64,000 nt of DNA from NCBI GenBank assembly GCA_963757125.1, contig CAVWQP010000004.1:682001-746000 (forward strand). Reading direction: 5' to 3'. Position 1 is the stretch's first letter, and every line of letters begins with the position of its first letter. The stretch comes from CAVVSD01 sp963757125. GTDB taxonomy: Bacteria; Actinomycetota; Thermoleophilia; Solirubrobacterales; Solirubrobacteraceae. The notes beneath the pieces were generated by a model. That model worked only from the letters and a program-made list of their open reading frames with translations. It did not search any database and had not been told where the DNA came from. Positions 17,832-29,236 of the stretch are shown piece by piece. The translations under genes and the position numbers were made by a program.

Positions 17832-19085
17832 CTAGGTCCCGAACACGGTGTCCTGCTGGTCGGGGATCGGGGTGACGCCGTCGTCGCCGATCACCGGGAC
17901 CTCCTTGCCCTGCGCGTCGACGGCGCCCTTCGTCGAGCACGGGTAGCCGTCGGCGAACTTCGGCTCCGGGTCGATGAACATCGGGTTCACGATCCAGCGG
18001 CCGTCCTGGTTGGCGTAGGCGCGGCACATGAGCTCGGGCTTGTTGCGGTTGATCGCGATGTGCACGCCGGTCGCGTCGCGCACCATCGTCACGTCGGTGT
18101 CGGAGTCGCCACCGGCGATCGCCTGGCGGCGCGCCTCCGGCGCGGGCTGCAGCGCCGCGGCGCCCTGGATGCCCAGAATCGCCTGGTTGACCCAGCAGCG
18201 CTTGCCGTCGACGTAGGTCATGACCTGGTTGCTCCCGTCCGGGAAGCCGCCGCAGCCCTTGAGCCTCGTCGTGATCCGGCCGTCGTCGCGGACGGTGCGG
18301 ATGCCGACCGTGTGGCCCGCCGGGAAGCCCGCGCCCTGCGCCCAGACGGTCGCCCACTCCTGCGGCGACGCCGAGATGACCCAGGTGTCGAAGCCCGCCG
18401 CGTTCAGCGTGCGGACGAGGTCGCGCTGCTGCGCGTAGTAGCGCACCCAGGCGACCTCACGGCCCGAGCCGACCTTCTGCGTCGCGCCCTGCGGGCGGCT
18501 CAGCGCGAGCTTGCGCGCGGCGCGCGCCCACGCACGCGCGGTCTCCGGCGTGCGCCCGGCCATGAGCTGGGACATCCAGATGTACGCGCCCTCCATGCGG
18601 CGATGGTCGTAGCCGGCGAACGCGGCGTCGCCGCCCGTCGTCTCCTCGTCCTTGCGGAACGAGACGAGCTCGTCGGCGCAGCGCGTGTTCGTGCTGGTCG
18701 GCAGCGGCTCTCCCGGGTCCGCGAGCGAGCCGCACGCGCGCCGCAGGGCGCGCGCGCCCGCGCGGGTCATGTACGTGCTGGTCGTCGTCCAGTCGCGCCC
18801 GGCGGGCTGGCGCACCTTGTCGTGGCGCAGCATCCAGAAGAACGTCTGGTCGGAGATGTCGTTCTTGATGATCGTGTTGTCCCAGTCGAACACCGCGAGC
18901 GGGCGTCCACCGGGGAGGCCGGAGCACGTACCTCGGGCGTCGATGACCGTCTGGATGCGCTGGGCGTTCGGGCCGTACCACGGCTCGCTCAGCTTGGGAC
19001 AGGCGCCGGACTGCGCTCCGGCGGAGCCTGCGGTGGCGAGGCATGCCGCGATGACCAACGCGGCGGCGGGGATGATGCGTCTCAC
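17832..19085 (-). CDS. Secreted HAD-superfamily phosphatase
   Basis: A 417-residue exported protein of the haloacid dehalogenase superfamily. The signal peptide IIPAAALVIAACLATAGSAG could be a lipoprotein signal. Motif I is VFDWDNTI (Asp67/Asp69), motif II VISASPQEW, and motif IV GGDSDTDVTM; a Cys pair near CGSLADPG and CADEL may form a disulfide. Members act as phosphatases or phosphoserine-type hydrolases on exported substrates. The GTG start at 19085 is chosen because it precedes the signal peptide. It is divergent from the broken methyltransferase gene. Confidence 0.83.
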   Translation of the reverse strand: MRRIIPAAALVIAACLATAGSAGAQSGACPKLSEPWYGPNAQRIQTVIDARGTCSGLPGGRPLAVFDWDNTIIKNDISDQTFFWMLRHDKVRQPAGRDWTTTSTYMTRAGARALRRACGSLADPGEPLPTSTNTRCADELVSFRKDEETTGGDAAFAGYDHRRMEGAYIWMSQLMAGRTPETARAWARAARKLALSRPQGATQKVGSGREVAWVRYYAQQRDLVRTLNAAGFDTWVISASPQEWATVWAQGAGFPAGHTVGIRTVRDDGRITTRLKGCGGFPDGSNQVMTYVDGKRCWVNQAILGIQGAAALQPAPEARRQAIAGGDSDTDVTMVRDATGVHIAINRNKPELMCRAYANQDGRWIVNPMFIDPEPKFADGYPCSTKGAVDAQGKEVPVIGDDGVTPIPDQQDTVFGT

Positions 19086-19108
19086 GCCCGGGCGCGTACC
19101 CGCCCGCG

Positions 19109-19114
19109 TACGGT
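19109..19114 (+). promoter_or_regulatory. -10 box of the methyltransferase remnant
   Basis: TACGGT ends 7 nt before the ATG at 19122; the same leaderless arrangement as at ettA. The promoter looks intact although the gene is broken. Confidence 0.4.
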
Positions 19115-19121
19115 TGCGCAC

Positions 19122-19554
19122 ATGGAGCCGGAGGCCTTCTACGACGATCTGGCGGCGGACTACCACCTGATCTTCGAGAACTGGGAGCGCTCGATCGACC
19201 GTCAGTCCGAGGTGCTGGCCTCGCTCCTGCGCGATGCGGAGACCGTCCTCGACGCCGCATGCGGCATCGGCACGCAGGCGATCGGGCTGGCGCGGGCGGG
19301 CTTCGCCGTCACGGCATCCGACCTCAGCCCGGCCGCGGTCGCGCGCTGCTCGCGGGAGGCAGCCGCGCGCGGGCTCCCCGTCCGCACCGTGACGCGCATG
19401 CCGCGGCGAGGTCGCAGAGCGCCGCACGCGCTACCGCGCGCTGCGCGCGGCAGGTTTCACCGACGTCGAGTGGCCGGCGACCGGGTTCCCCCAGCCGGTC
19501 GTCACCGCACGAACTTCGTCTCGGGCGACAGCGACCTCGCGAACGCGGCGATGA
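19122..19554 (+). pseudogene. SAM-dependent methyltransferase with internal deletion
   Basis: The first 85 codons are a normal class I methyltransferase: EPEAFYDDLAADYHLIFENW, then motif I VLDAACGIGTQAIGLARAG and motif II VTASDLSP. After LPVRTVT the central part (acceptor-binding region, about 100-130 residues) is missing and the frame changes. The C-terminal end is recognisable in another frame as RYRALRAAGFTDVEWPATGFP followed by QPVVTAR. The join lies near 19400-19415. The product cannot be active. The tail overlaps the 3' end of the convergent M42 peptidase gene. A collapsed assembly could give the same picture. Confidence 0.75.
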
Positions 19555-20563
19555 GCCGCGCGCACGCATCGATGTCCGAGAGCTGGACCATCTCGACGGG
19601 GGAGTGCATGTAGCGCAGGGCGATCGACACGAGCCCGGTCGGCACGCCGGCGCGGCTGAAGTGGATGGCGTCCGCGTCCGTCCCGGTGCCGCGCGCGGAC
19701 GCGGAGACCGTGAACGGGATCGCCTCCCGCTCCGCCGTGTCGTGCAGCATCTCGAAGACCATCGGGTGCAGCGTCGAGCCGCGCTCGATCACCGCCCCCT
19801 GGCCGAACTGGTGCTTGCCCTCCTGCTTGACGTCGATGCCGGGGGCGTCGGTCGCGTGCGTGACGTCGACGGCGATCGCGACGTCGGGCTGCAGCGCGAA
19901 CGCGGAGGTGCGCGCGCCGCCGAAGGTGATCTCCTCCTGCACGACGCCCAGCGCGGCGACGTCGCCCGGCGCGCCGCCGTCCTCGGCGACGAGACGCGCC
20001 GCCTCGAGCGCGATGTAGGAGCCGAGGCGGTTGTCCATGGAGCGCGAGATGACGCGGTCGCCCATGATCTCCACCGGCTCGCCCGCGATGACCGCGACGT
20101 CGCCGATGCGCACGGCCGCCTTCGCGGCGTCGCCGTCCGGCGCGCCGATGTCGAGATGCAGGTCGCGGATCTCCGGCACCTTCTTGCGCTCCTCGTCGCG
20201 CAGGAGGTGGATCGGCTTCTTGCCGACGACGCCCAGCACGCTGCCCGCGCGCGTGAGCAGCTCGACGCGCTGGCCGACGAGGATCATCGGATCCCAGCCG
20301 CCGACGCCCGTGAAGCTGATGAACCCGTCGTCGTCGATGTGCGTGACGATCAGGCCGATCTCGTCGATGTGGCCGACGATGGCGAGGAAGGGGGAGCCGG
20401 GCTGCGTGCCGGGGACCCGGGCCGCGACCGACCCCATGACGTCGGTGACGACGTCGTCCGTGAACTTCTTGCCGAGCGCGGCGAATGCCGCGGCCGGCGC
20501 ACGCTCGTAGCCCGACGGGCCCGCGGCGGTCAGAAGGCTGCGTAGGCCGTCGGAGAGAGGCAT
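19502..20563 (-). CDS. M42-family metallopeptidase (glutamyl/leucyl aminopeptidase type)
   Basis: A 353-residue cytoplasmic aminopeptidase that trims peptides from proteasomal or protease digestion. The two-metal site is complete: His in AIVGHIDEIG, bridging Asp in SRSMDNRLG, catalytic Glu-Glu in VQEEITFGGA, Asp in AVDVTHATD and His in RYMHSPVE. The PDZ-like insert (residues about 65-165) is typical of the family. A TAGATT -10 box 9 nt before the ATG suggests a leaderless start. It is divergent from the receiver gene. Confidence 0.93.
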   Translation of the reverse strand: MPLSDGLRSLLTAAGPSGYERAPAAAFAALGKKFTDDVVTDVMGSVAARVPGTQPGSPFLAIVGHIDEIGLIVTHIDDDGFISFTGVGGWDPMILVGQRVELLTRAGSVLGVVGKKPIHLLRDEERKKVPEIRDLHLDIGAPDGDAAKAAVRIGDVAVIAGEPVEIMGDRVISRSMDNRLGSYIALEAARLVAEDGGAPGDVAALGVVQEEITFGGARTSAFALQPDVAIAVDVTHATDAPGIDVKQEGKHQFGQGAVIERGSTLHPMVFEMLHDTAEREAIPFTVSASARGTGTDADAIHFSRAGVPTGLVSIALRYMHSPVEMVQLSDIDACARLIAAFARSLSPETKFVR

Positions 20564-20572
20564 CTGGGCAGG

Positions 20573-20578
20573 AATCTA
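20573..20578 (-). promoter_or_regulatory. -10 box of the M42 peptidase gene
   Basis: TAGATT on the minus strand, 9 nt from the ATG at 20563. Confidence 0.4.
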
Positions 20579-20591
20579 GCCTGTCGTGCCA

Positions 20592-20611
20592 GGTGGGGAG
20601 AAAACCCTACC
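20592..20611 (+). other. Hairpin in the divergent promoter region
   Basis: GGTGGGG (20592-20598) and CCCTACC (20605-20611) pair over 7 bp with one G-U, leaving an AGAAAA loop. It sits between the peptidase promoter and the receiver start, and could be an operator or a leader structure of the receiver gene. Confidence 0.3.
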
Positions 20612-20645
20612 CCCAGCCGTTGCGCGGCCTGCGAACCTTCCCGTT

Positions 20646-21026
20646 GTGATCCGCGTCCTGATCGTCGACGACCACCCTGTCGTGCGGGCAGGTCTCGAGG
20701 CCATCCTCCGCACGGAGCCGGGCCTCGCGCCGGTCGGGAGCGCGCAGGACGGACCGGGTCTCTGGCAGCTCCTGCGGCGCACGCGGCCGGACGTCGTCGT
20801 CCTCGATCGCAACCTCGTGCAGGAGGACGGCCTGGAGATCTGCCGCGCGCTGCGCACGGAGCCCAGCGCCCCCGCCGTCGTCATGTACACGGTCGATCCG
20901 AGCGACGACCTGCGCGAGCGCGCGCTCGAGGCGGGCGCGGCCCAGGTCGTCGACAAGGGCGCCGATCCGGGCATCCTGCTCGACGCCCTGCGGGTTGCAG
21001 GGCGCCGGCGGGCACCGGCGCCCTAG
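20646..21026 (+). CDS. Receiver-only response regulator
   Basis: A 126-residue protein that is just a CheY-like receiver: acidic pair Asp8-Asp9 (LIVDDHPVVRAG), phosphoacceptor Asp54 (VVVLDRN), Thr in VVMYTVD and Lys in VVDKGAD. The sequence style (DDHPVVRAGLEAIL) is that of NarL-type regulators, but the LuxR DNA-binding domain is missing and the protein ends RRRAPAP. The GTG at 20646 immediately precedes the first strand and is taken as start. It may act as a phosphate sink or protein-interaction regulator, or have lost its output domain. No kinase is adjacent. Confidence 0.8.
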   Translation: MIRVLIVDDHPVVRAGLEAILRTEPGLAPVGSAQDGPGLWQLLRRTRPDVVVLDRNLVQEDGLEICRALRTEPSAPAVVMYTVDPSDDLRERALEAGAAQVVDKGADPGILLDALRVAGRRRAPAP

Positions 21027-21029
21027 TCC

Positions 21030-23841
<2,812 letters not shown>

Positions 23842-23848
23842 GCCCCTG

Positions 23849-23854
23849 ACGTTA
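23849..23854 (-). promoter_or_regulatory. -10 box of acnA
   Basis: TAACGT (minus strand) ends 7 nt before the acnA ATG. It indicates a separate leaderless promoter between the FTR1 gene and acnA, and argues against a real FTR1-aconitase fusion protein. Confidence 0.5.
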
Positions 23855-23899
23855 CAAGCGGAGGGTCGGCGACACGTCGCCGGCGCTCGTGCTTGTGGT

Positions 23900-26322
23900 C
23901 TAGCTGACGGGGTCTCGACCGTCGCCTGCTCGTCGACCGCCGCCACCTCGTCGTCCTCGGTCTCCCCCTGTGCCGCCGGCGCGGTCTTCGCCTTGCGGCG
24001 CGGGCGCTTGACGCGGACCTCCTGCGCGACGAAGTACGAGCCGATCACGAACAGCGCCGCGATGACCTGGGCCAGGAGGGTCTCCACGGTCGGGAACACC
24101 CCGAACCACAGGCCGAGCCAGTACGGCAGGTCGATGTCGAGCGACGTGATCGGAAGCCAGCCCGTGCCCTGCATGGTCCGCGCCGTCTGGCCGACCATGA
24201 CGACGAGGACGACGCCGATCATCACGCCCGTGAAGACCAGCATCTTCTTGTAGGGCAGCTTCTGCTGGAAGATGAAGATCGCCGCGGCCACCGCGAACGT
24301 GAGCAGCAGGCCGAGCGCGGTCCCCTCGAGGACCGTGGCCGCCCCCGCCGACAGCTCGAGCGACTGCAGGAACAGGACGGTCTCGAAGCCCTCGCGGTAG
24401 ATGCTCGTGAGCCCGAGGATGAGGAGGCCGAGCGCCTGGGCGGAGATGAACCCGGTCTTGGAGACCTTCTCCAGCCGCTTGCGCTGACGGTGGAACCGCC
24501 CGATCCACTCGCTCCAGTAGACGCGGTGGAAGAACCAGTTCGTCACGAGCAGCAGGACGGCGATCGCCACGAGGCCCACCACCGCCTCGAGCTTCTCGCC
24601 GAACTGGTCGAGGGACTGCAGCAGCGTCTGGGCGAGCAGCCACGTGAGCCCCGACGCGATGAGGCCGAGCATCGCGCCGATGAAGACGGGCCGCCGCAGG
24701 CGCCGCTTCGCGCCGACGAAGGACGCGGTGATGGCGGCGAGGATGAGCACCGCCTCCAGCCCCTCGCGGAACACGAGGACGGCGGAGTTGGTGACGACCG
24801 TGGCCTTGTTCGCGCTGTCGCCCAGCGTGGCCGCGGCGTCGCCCAGCGCGTCGTCGAGGACGAGGCGCGTCTCGTGCACCTGCCGGCGCGCCGCGCGCTT
24901 GGCGATGAGCTCCGCGAGCCCCTTCTGGTCGCGGGCGCCGAACCAGATGAGGCCCTCGACCTCGATCGCCAGGCCCGGGTCGAACGCCTTCAGCCGCCGC
25001 TCCGGCCCGAACTCGAAGAACGCGTACGCCTCCAGGCGCGCCTGCTCGGCCTTCTTGTACTCGGCCGCGCCGACCGCGGCCTCCATCCGGTCGAGCGTGA
25101 GGGCGATGAGGTCGTAGTCGGACTCGTCCGTCGCCTCCTTCCACTCCTTCGGGAGGATCTTGTCGAGGTCCGCCTCGGCGCGGTCCGTGACCGCCTGCAC
25201 CTCGCCGGCCTCGGGGACGCCGTTCTTGCGCGCGGCCGCGGTGGCCACGAGCGTCCGGAGCTGCTCGAGGTCGTCGGCGACCGCCTGCGTGCGCGCGGCA
25301 TCGCGCCTGGTCAGCAGCGCGCGGAGGTCGGTGAACGCGGCGGCCGCGCCGGTGCGGAACGCCACGGCCTCCTGGATCTCGAAGTCCAGGTTGACCTTCG
25401 TCCCGGAGACGCCGCGGTCGTACTCGACCGGCACGAGGGCCAGGAAGCGCAGGAGCTGCTGGGCGCGGCGCGCGGCCTCCGGCTGGGTGAACGGCGCGGC
25501 GGTGAAGCTGTCCAGCGCGCGGGTGACGTCGGCGAAGCGCGCCTTCCACGTGGTCTGATCGCGCTCGGCGGCGGCGGTCGCCAGCGCGTCGACCGCGGTC
25601 GTCATGCGGGCGGCCGCGGCCTCGCCGCGGTCCTGGACGTAGCGCGCGCGGAGGATGCGCCAGTACCCGGCCGCCTGGGCGGAGGCCTCCGCCTGGCGCG
25701 TCGCGAACCCGCGCTCCGCGGCCGCGTTCGCGTCGTCGAGCAGCTCGCGCATGCGGGCCTGGTAGCCGTCGAGGAGGTCCTTCGCGACCGCGGTGTGCGC
25801 CGCCTTCGGCGCCACCTTGTCCTCGCCGAGGCGCTCGATCGCGAGCGTCGCGTCGGCGCCGGGGCGCGTGAAGCGGGTCGCGGTCCGGAAGTCGCGCAGC
25901 AGCAGCCACCGGCGTGCGACGGCCGCCTCGCCGCGGTCGGTCGCCGACAGCGTGACCGCGGCTGATCCGCGCAGGACCGCCGCCGCGAACGCGCCGCGGG
26001 CCGCGGCGAGGGCGCGGACGTCGCCGTCGCGCGCCGCCTCCTCCGCGTCGTCCAGCGCCGCCCGCGCATCGCGGTCGGCGCCGGCGTCGGCGCCGTCGAG
26101 CGGGTCCTCGAGGCCGTCGGCGTACGCCTCGCGTGCCTCGCGCACCTCGGTGGCCGCGGCGGCCTCGTCACCCGTGAGGAGCTCGATCCCCGCGGCACGC
26201 AGACCGCTGCGGGCGTCGGACGCAGCCTTCCACGGCTCCGTCGCCGAGAAGGCATCGTCCGCGAACGCGAGCGCCGCAACCGTCGCCACGAGGGCGGCGA
26301 AGATGGGACGCAGGCGTCGCAT
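23900..26322 (-). CDS. efeU: FTR1-family iron permease with large extracytoplasmic domain (stop frame-shifted)
   Basis: An iron permease of about 807 residues. After a signal peptide (IFAALVATVAALAFADDAFS) comes a helical extracytoplasmic domain of about 460 residues, then the seven-helix FTR1 domain with its two iron-site motifs, VFREGLEAVLIL near 517 and IYREGFETVLFL near 640. It should import ferric or ferrous iron together with the EfeO-like lipoprotein encoded upstream. In the given frame no stop separates it from acnA. One frame over, the sequence ends VETPVS and TAG at 23900-23902, after a CCCC run that looks one C short. A TAGCCT box lies 8 nt before the ATG. Confidence 0.88.
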
Positions 26323-26330
26323 CCGCGGGG

Positions 26331-26336
26331 AGGCTA
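26331..26336 (-). promoter_or_regulatory. -10 box of the FTR1 permease gene
   Basis: TAGCCT on the minus strand, 8 nt before the ATG at 26322, inside the 33-bp gap behind the EfeO-like gene. An internal promoter is possible in addition to read-through. Confidence 0.35.
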
Positions 26337-26355
26337 GTACAGCCGGAAGGGTCGC

Positions 26356-27486
26356 CTAACCCTCTTCGAGCTCGATGTTCAGCTTGCCCGCCGCCTGCGA
26401 GACCTGCCCGGCGATCGCCTCGGCCTGCTCCTGCGCGTCGGTGCCGAGCGTCTCGGCCTCCTCGGCGGTGAACTTCTTGCCGCCCTTCTCCTCGTCGCGC
26501 ACCTTCTCGACGAAGGCGAGCAGCTCGTCCAGGGACGCGCCGGTCTGCTCGGCCTGCTCGGGGTCCTCCTCGGCGATCTGCGGCTCGATGTTGTCGTAGA
26601 TCACGACGAGGCCGCTGAGGATCGAGGCGATGTCCTCGAGGCGCGACGCGCCGACGAAGCCGGACTCCGTCGCCTTCGACCCGGCGACGAAGCGCGAGTT
26701 CTTCCAGGCCTCGAAGTACTCCGACATCGTCGGGGTCATGACGACGACGGCGGTGAAGACGTCCGATGCCTCCGGCGTCCACTTCTCGCCGGACGCCTGC
26801 AGGTCCTTGGCCGTCTGCTCGAAGTCGACGGTCGCCGCCTGGAGGAAGTCGGCGTCCGGGAGCGACTCGCCGAAGGAGATCTCGCCGTCGCCGTCGAGAT
26901 CGGGCTTCACGCCCTTGGCCGCGAACTTGTCCTCGGTGCCGAAGATCGCGGTCTCCGTGATGAAGAAGAAGTTGCCCGGCTGCTTGTACTCCTTGCCCGC
27001 CTTCGTCTTGATCGTGAACGGGACGGCGTTCTCCGGATCGCTCGCGTCGCCGCCCGCGTCGATGGTCACGTCGTAGTCGGCGAGCTCGGGCACGCCGGCG
27101 ACGACGCCCTCCATCTCCTCGTACGCGGGGTTGGCCGCGCGGAAGTCGGTCTGGAGCTTCTCGATGATCGGCGCGACCTCGTCGGCGTGCTCGGAGAGCA
27201 GCGCGTCGTAGTCGAAGTCGACGCTCTCGGCCAGGTCGTAGTACTGCTGGGCGCCCTCGCGCAGCTTGCCCGTCTCTGTCACGAGCCGCGTGGTGTGCTC
27301 GGCCAGGTAGTCCTTCACCGCGGCGTAGTCGGCGGGCGCCGCGCCCGCGGCCGTCGTCGTCGTCGCCGCGCCGTCCCCGCCGCCGCCGGCCGCGTCGTCA
27401 TCGTCGTCGGAACCGCAGGCGGAGAACAGCAGCGCGGCTGCCACGGCGAGAGGCGCAGCTGCGCGCAGGGGCGACGTGAGGGGCAT
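26356..27486 (-). CDS. efeO: EfeO/EfeM-like imelysin-family iron-uptake lipoprotein
   Basis: A 376-residue lipoprotein: signal with lipobox LLFSAC (Cys24), an Asp-rich and Thr/Ala linker, then the imelysin (M75 peptidase-like) helical domain. PAYEEMEGVVAGVPELADYD is a conserved block of EfeO/EfeM proteins, which bind extracellular iron and deliver it to the EfeU/FTR1 permease. The N-terminal cupredoxin domain found in some EfeO proteins is absent, and no EfeB peroxidase gene is in the window. CACAGGAAG upstream of the ATG is a possible ribosome-binding site. A 30-bp dyad lies at 27523-27552. Confidence 0.87.
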   Translation of the reverse strand: MPLTSPLRAAAPLAVAAALLFSACGSDDDDDAAGGGGDGAATTTTAAGAAPADYAAVKDYLAEHTTRLVTETGKLREGAQQYYDLAESVDFDYDALLSEHADEVAPIIEKLQTDFRAANPAYEEMEGVVAGVPELADYDVTIDAGGDASDPENAVPFTIKTKAGKEYKQPGNFFFITETAIFGTEDKFAAKGVKPDLDGDGEISFGESLPDADFLQAATVDFEQTAKDLQASGEKWTPEASDVFTAVVVMTPTMSEYFEAWKNSRFVAGSKATESGFVGASRLEDIASILSGLVVIYDNIEPQIAEEDPEQAEQTGASLDELLAFVEKVRDEEKGGKKFTAEEAETLGTDAQEQAEAIAGQVSQAAGKLNIELEEG

Positions 27487-27522
27487 GGGGCGGGCTTCCT
27501 GTGTCGAGCGGGACGAAGGGTC

Positions 27523-27552
27523 TTAGGGAACCCTGAGATTCGGGCACCCTAA
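27523..27552. promoter_or_regulatory. 30-bp dyad, putative iron-responsive operator of the efeO-FTR1 genes
   Basis: The element reads TTAGGG-N2-CCC-N8-GGG-N2-CCCTAA, symmetric at 18 of the outer 22 positions. The TTAGG...CCTAA ends recall DtxR/IdeR iron boxes, although the spacing is longer than the 19-bp consensus. It sits 37-66 bp upstream of the efeO ATG. Control by an iron-sensing repressor is an inference from the motif and the downstream genes. Confidence 0.45.
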
Positions 27553-27562
27553 CAGGCCCTCG

Positions 27563-27988
27563 TCAGGCGCGCAGGGCCGTGTCCGCGTCCGGATAGAACG
27601 GGCCGAGGCTGGCCTCCATGGCGGCGAGCACGATCAGTCGTTGCACGTGCACGGGCGCGCGCACGAGGCGCAGGGCCACGTCTCGCGTCAGCGCCCACTC
27701 ACGGGCGCGGAACAGCATGTTGAGCCCGAGCGAGTCGAGGAAGCTCAGCGCGTGGAGGTCGAGCACGACGACCGGTCCCGGCGCCGGCAGTCCGGTGAGC
27801 CTCCGCTCCAGCTCGGGGGCCGTCGCCGCATCGAGCTCGCCCTCGAGACGGAGCACGACACCCCCCGACGAGGCGCCGTCGACGTCGATACGGAGGCGAT
27901 GTGATGGTGGGAATCCGAGGCATGCCGACGCGGGTCCGCGCCTCCCAACGCGGCGCCAGTCTGCCAGAGGCGCCACCCCGCGCGCCAC
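27563..27988 (-). CDS. STAS-domain anti-sigma factor antagonist-like protein
   Basis: A protein of up to 141 residues whose residues 30-141 are a STAS domain: VVLRLEGELDAATAPELERR is the first strand-helix unit, and LDLHALSFLDSLGLNML carries the Ser of the phosphorylation site (D-S-x-G) used in SpoIIAA-type partner switching. The GTG at 27988 is the only plausible start; the first 30 residues are basic and may not be translated. It lies 18 bp after the VKOR stop, so it may be the last gene of the cupredoxin-DsbA-VKOR unit. No cognate kinase or sigma factor is nearby. Confidence 0.8.
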   Translation of the reverse strand: MARGVAPLADWRRVGRRGPASACLGFPPSHRLRIDVDGASSGGVVLRLEGELDAATAPELERRLTGLPAPGPVVVLDLHALSFLDSLGLNMLFRAREWALTRDVALRLVRAPVHVQRLIVLAAMEASLGPFYPDADTALRA

Positions 27989-28006
27989 AGAACAAGCGTC
28001 GAGCCG

Positions 28007-28447
28007 TCAGTCTCCGCGCAGGAGCCGGGCCACGGTCACGATCGCCATGAGCGTCATGATCGCCAGGCTCGAGAGGCACCACTGGCACGTCGCGTTGATC
28101 ACGGTGACCGACTCGATCGTCAGGTACACGCTGAAGCCGAATCCGATGATCGCGACCAGCGCCGCGCCGGTCCTCGCGAGATCACCGCGCAGGACGTTGA
28201 GGACGAGCAGGGTGACGTAGGACAGCAGGCCCAGGAGCGCGACCGGGATCCCGGCGAGCTTGGACTGGTCGGACGCCTGGACCTTCTCGCACCCGTGCGA
28301 GCCGCCCGCGCAGATCGGGCTGATGTCCGCATAGTGCACGTACGTCAGGTAGCCCGCGACGCCGATCCCCAGGATGCTGAGGATCAGCGACGCGATGAAC
28401 AGCGGACGCAGCGAGCGCCCCGACTCGAGGGTCGCGGTGCCGGCCAT
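28007..28447 (-). CDS. Vitamin K epoxide reductase (VKOR) family membrane protein
   Basis: A 146-residue, four-helix membrane protein that reoxidises a DsbA-like partner with electrons passed to menaquinone. The loop cysteines are Cys46 and Cys53 (ICAGGSHGCEKV) and the quinone-proximal pair is CQWC (121-124) in the last helices. A conserved Ser/Pro region precedes them (SKLAGIPVALLG). It is encoded immediately after the DsbA-like protein with no gap, and the two very likely form the extracytoplasmic disulfide-forming system, replacing DsbB. Confidence 0.93.
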   Translation of the reverse strand: MAGTATLESGRSLRPLFIASLILSILGIGVAGYLTYVHYADISPICAGGSHGCEKVQASDQSKLAGIPVALLGLLSYVTLLVLNVLRGDLARTGAALVAIIGFGFSVYLTIESVTVINATCQWCLSSLAIMTLMAIVTVARLLRGD

Positions 28448-29236
28448 CTAGTTGTTGCTCTTCGCCTCCGCCAGAGCGTCCTTCACGGGCTGACGGAAGT
28501 CGTCGATCGTCAGGGTCTTCGTCTCGATCTTCGAGAGCGTGCCGCCCGTCGGCCCGACGAGGAACGACGGCGTCGAGTCGACGTTCGCCTTCGTCGCGGC
28601 GGCCTGCGACCCCTGGATGGAGCTCGAGACCGTCGCGGAGTTACGTCCGTCCATCGCCTTCTGGACATCCAGGCCCTGCACGCCGCCGGCGACCTTCTTG
28701 AGGAACGCGTCGGTCACGTAGCCCGAGTTCTCCTCCTCCTGGTTCGCGTAGAAGTTCTCCACGAACTCGAACATCTTCTTCTGGTCGCTCGACGACCACG
28801 CCATCTTCGCGGCCTTCTCGGAGTCGGGGCCGATGAACGTGAGCGTCTGCATGACGAGCTTCGCCTGCCCGGTCTTCACGTACTCCTTCACGACGTCGGG
28901 CAGGCCCTCCTGGCTGAAGCGCTGGCAGAAGGGGCACTGCAGGTCGACGTACTCCTCGATCGTGACGGGGGCCTTCGGATCGCCGAGCACGTTCCCGGTC
29001 TGCGGGATGCCGGCGAACAGCGTGTTCGCCTGGGTGGTGCCCTCGGCCTTCGAGACGGGCTTGTCGGTCCCGGACTGGCTGATGACGACGACCACGGCGA
29101 CCACCGCGATCGCGGCGACGAGCACGCCGCCGAGCATCATGAGCCTGCGCTTGCGCGCCGCGGCCTGCGCCTCCTGGCGCTCCGCCGCCTCACGCTGCTC
29201 GCGGGCCTTGGCCTTGGCCTCCGCGCGGGAGCTCAT
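28448..29236 (-). CDS. Membrane-anchored DsbA-like thiol oxidoreductase
   Basis: A 262-residue protein with a cytoplasmic basic/Glu-rich helix (1-30), a single membrane anchor (LMMLGGVLVAAIAVVAVVVV, 32-51) and an external DsbA/DSBA-like thioredoxin domain. The active site is CPFC at 101-104 in YVDLQCPFCQRF; STPSFLVGP supplies the cis-Pro. It forms disulfides in exported proteins and is reoxidised by the adjacent VKOR. Its ATG overlaps the cupredoxin stop (ATGA), and its stop touches the VKOR start. Confidence 0.92.
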   Translation of the reverse strand: MSSRAEAKAKAREQREAAERQEAQAAARKRRLMMLGGVLVAAIAVVAVVVVISQSGTDKPVSKAEGTTQANTLFAGIPQTGNVLGDPKAPVTIEEYVDLQCPFCQRFSQEGLPDVVKEYVKTGQAKLVMQTLTFIGPDSEKAAKMAWSSSDQKKMFEFVENFYANQEEENSGYVTDAFLKKVAGGVQGLDVQKAMDGRNSATVSSSIQGSQAAATKANVDSTPSFLVGPTGGTLSKIETKTLTIDDFRQPVKDALAEAKSNN

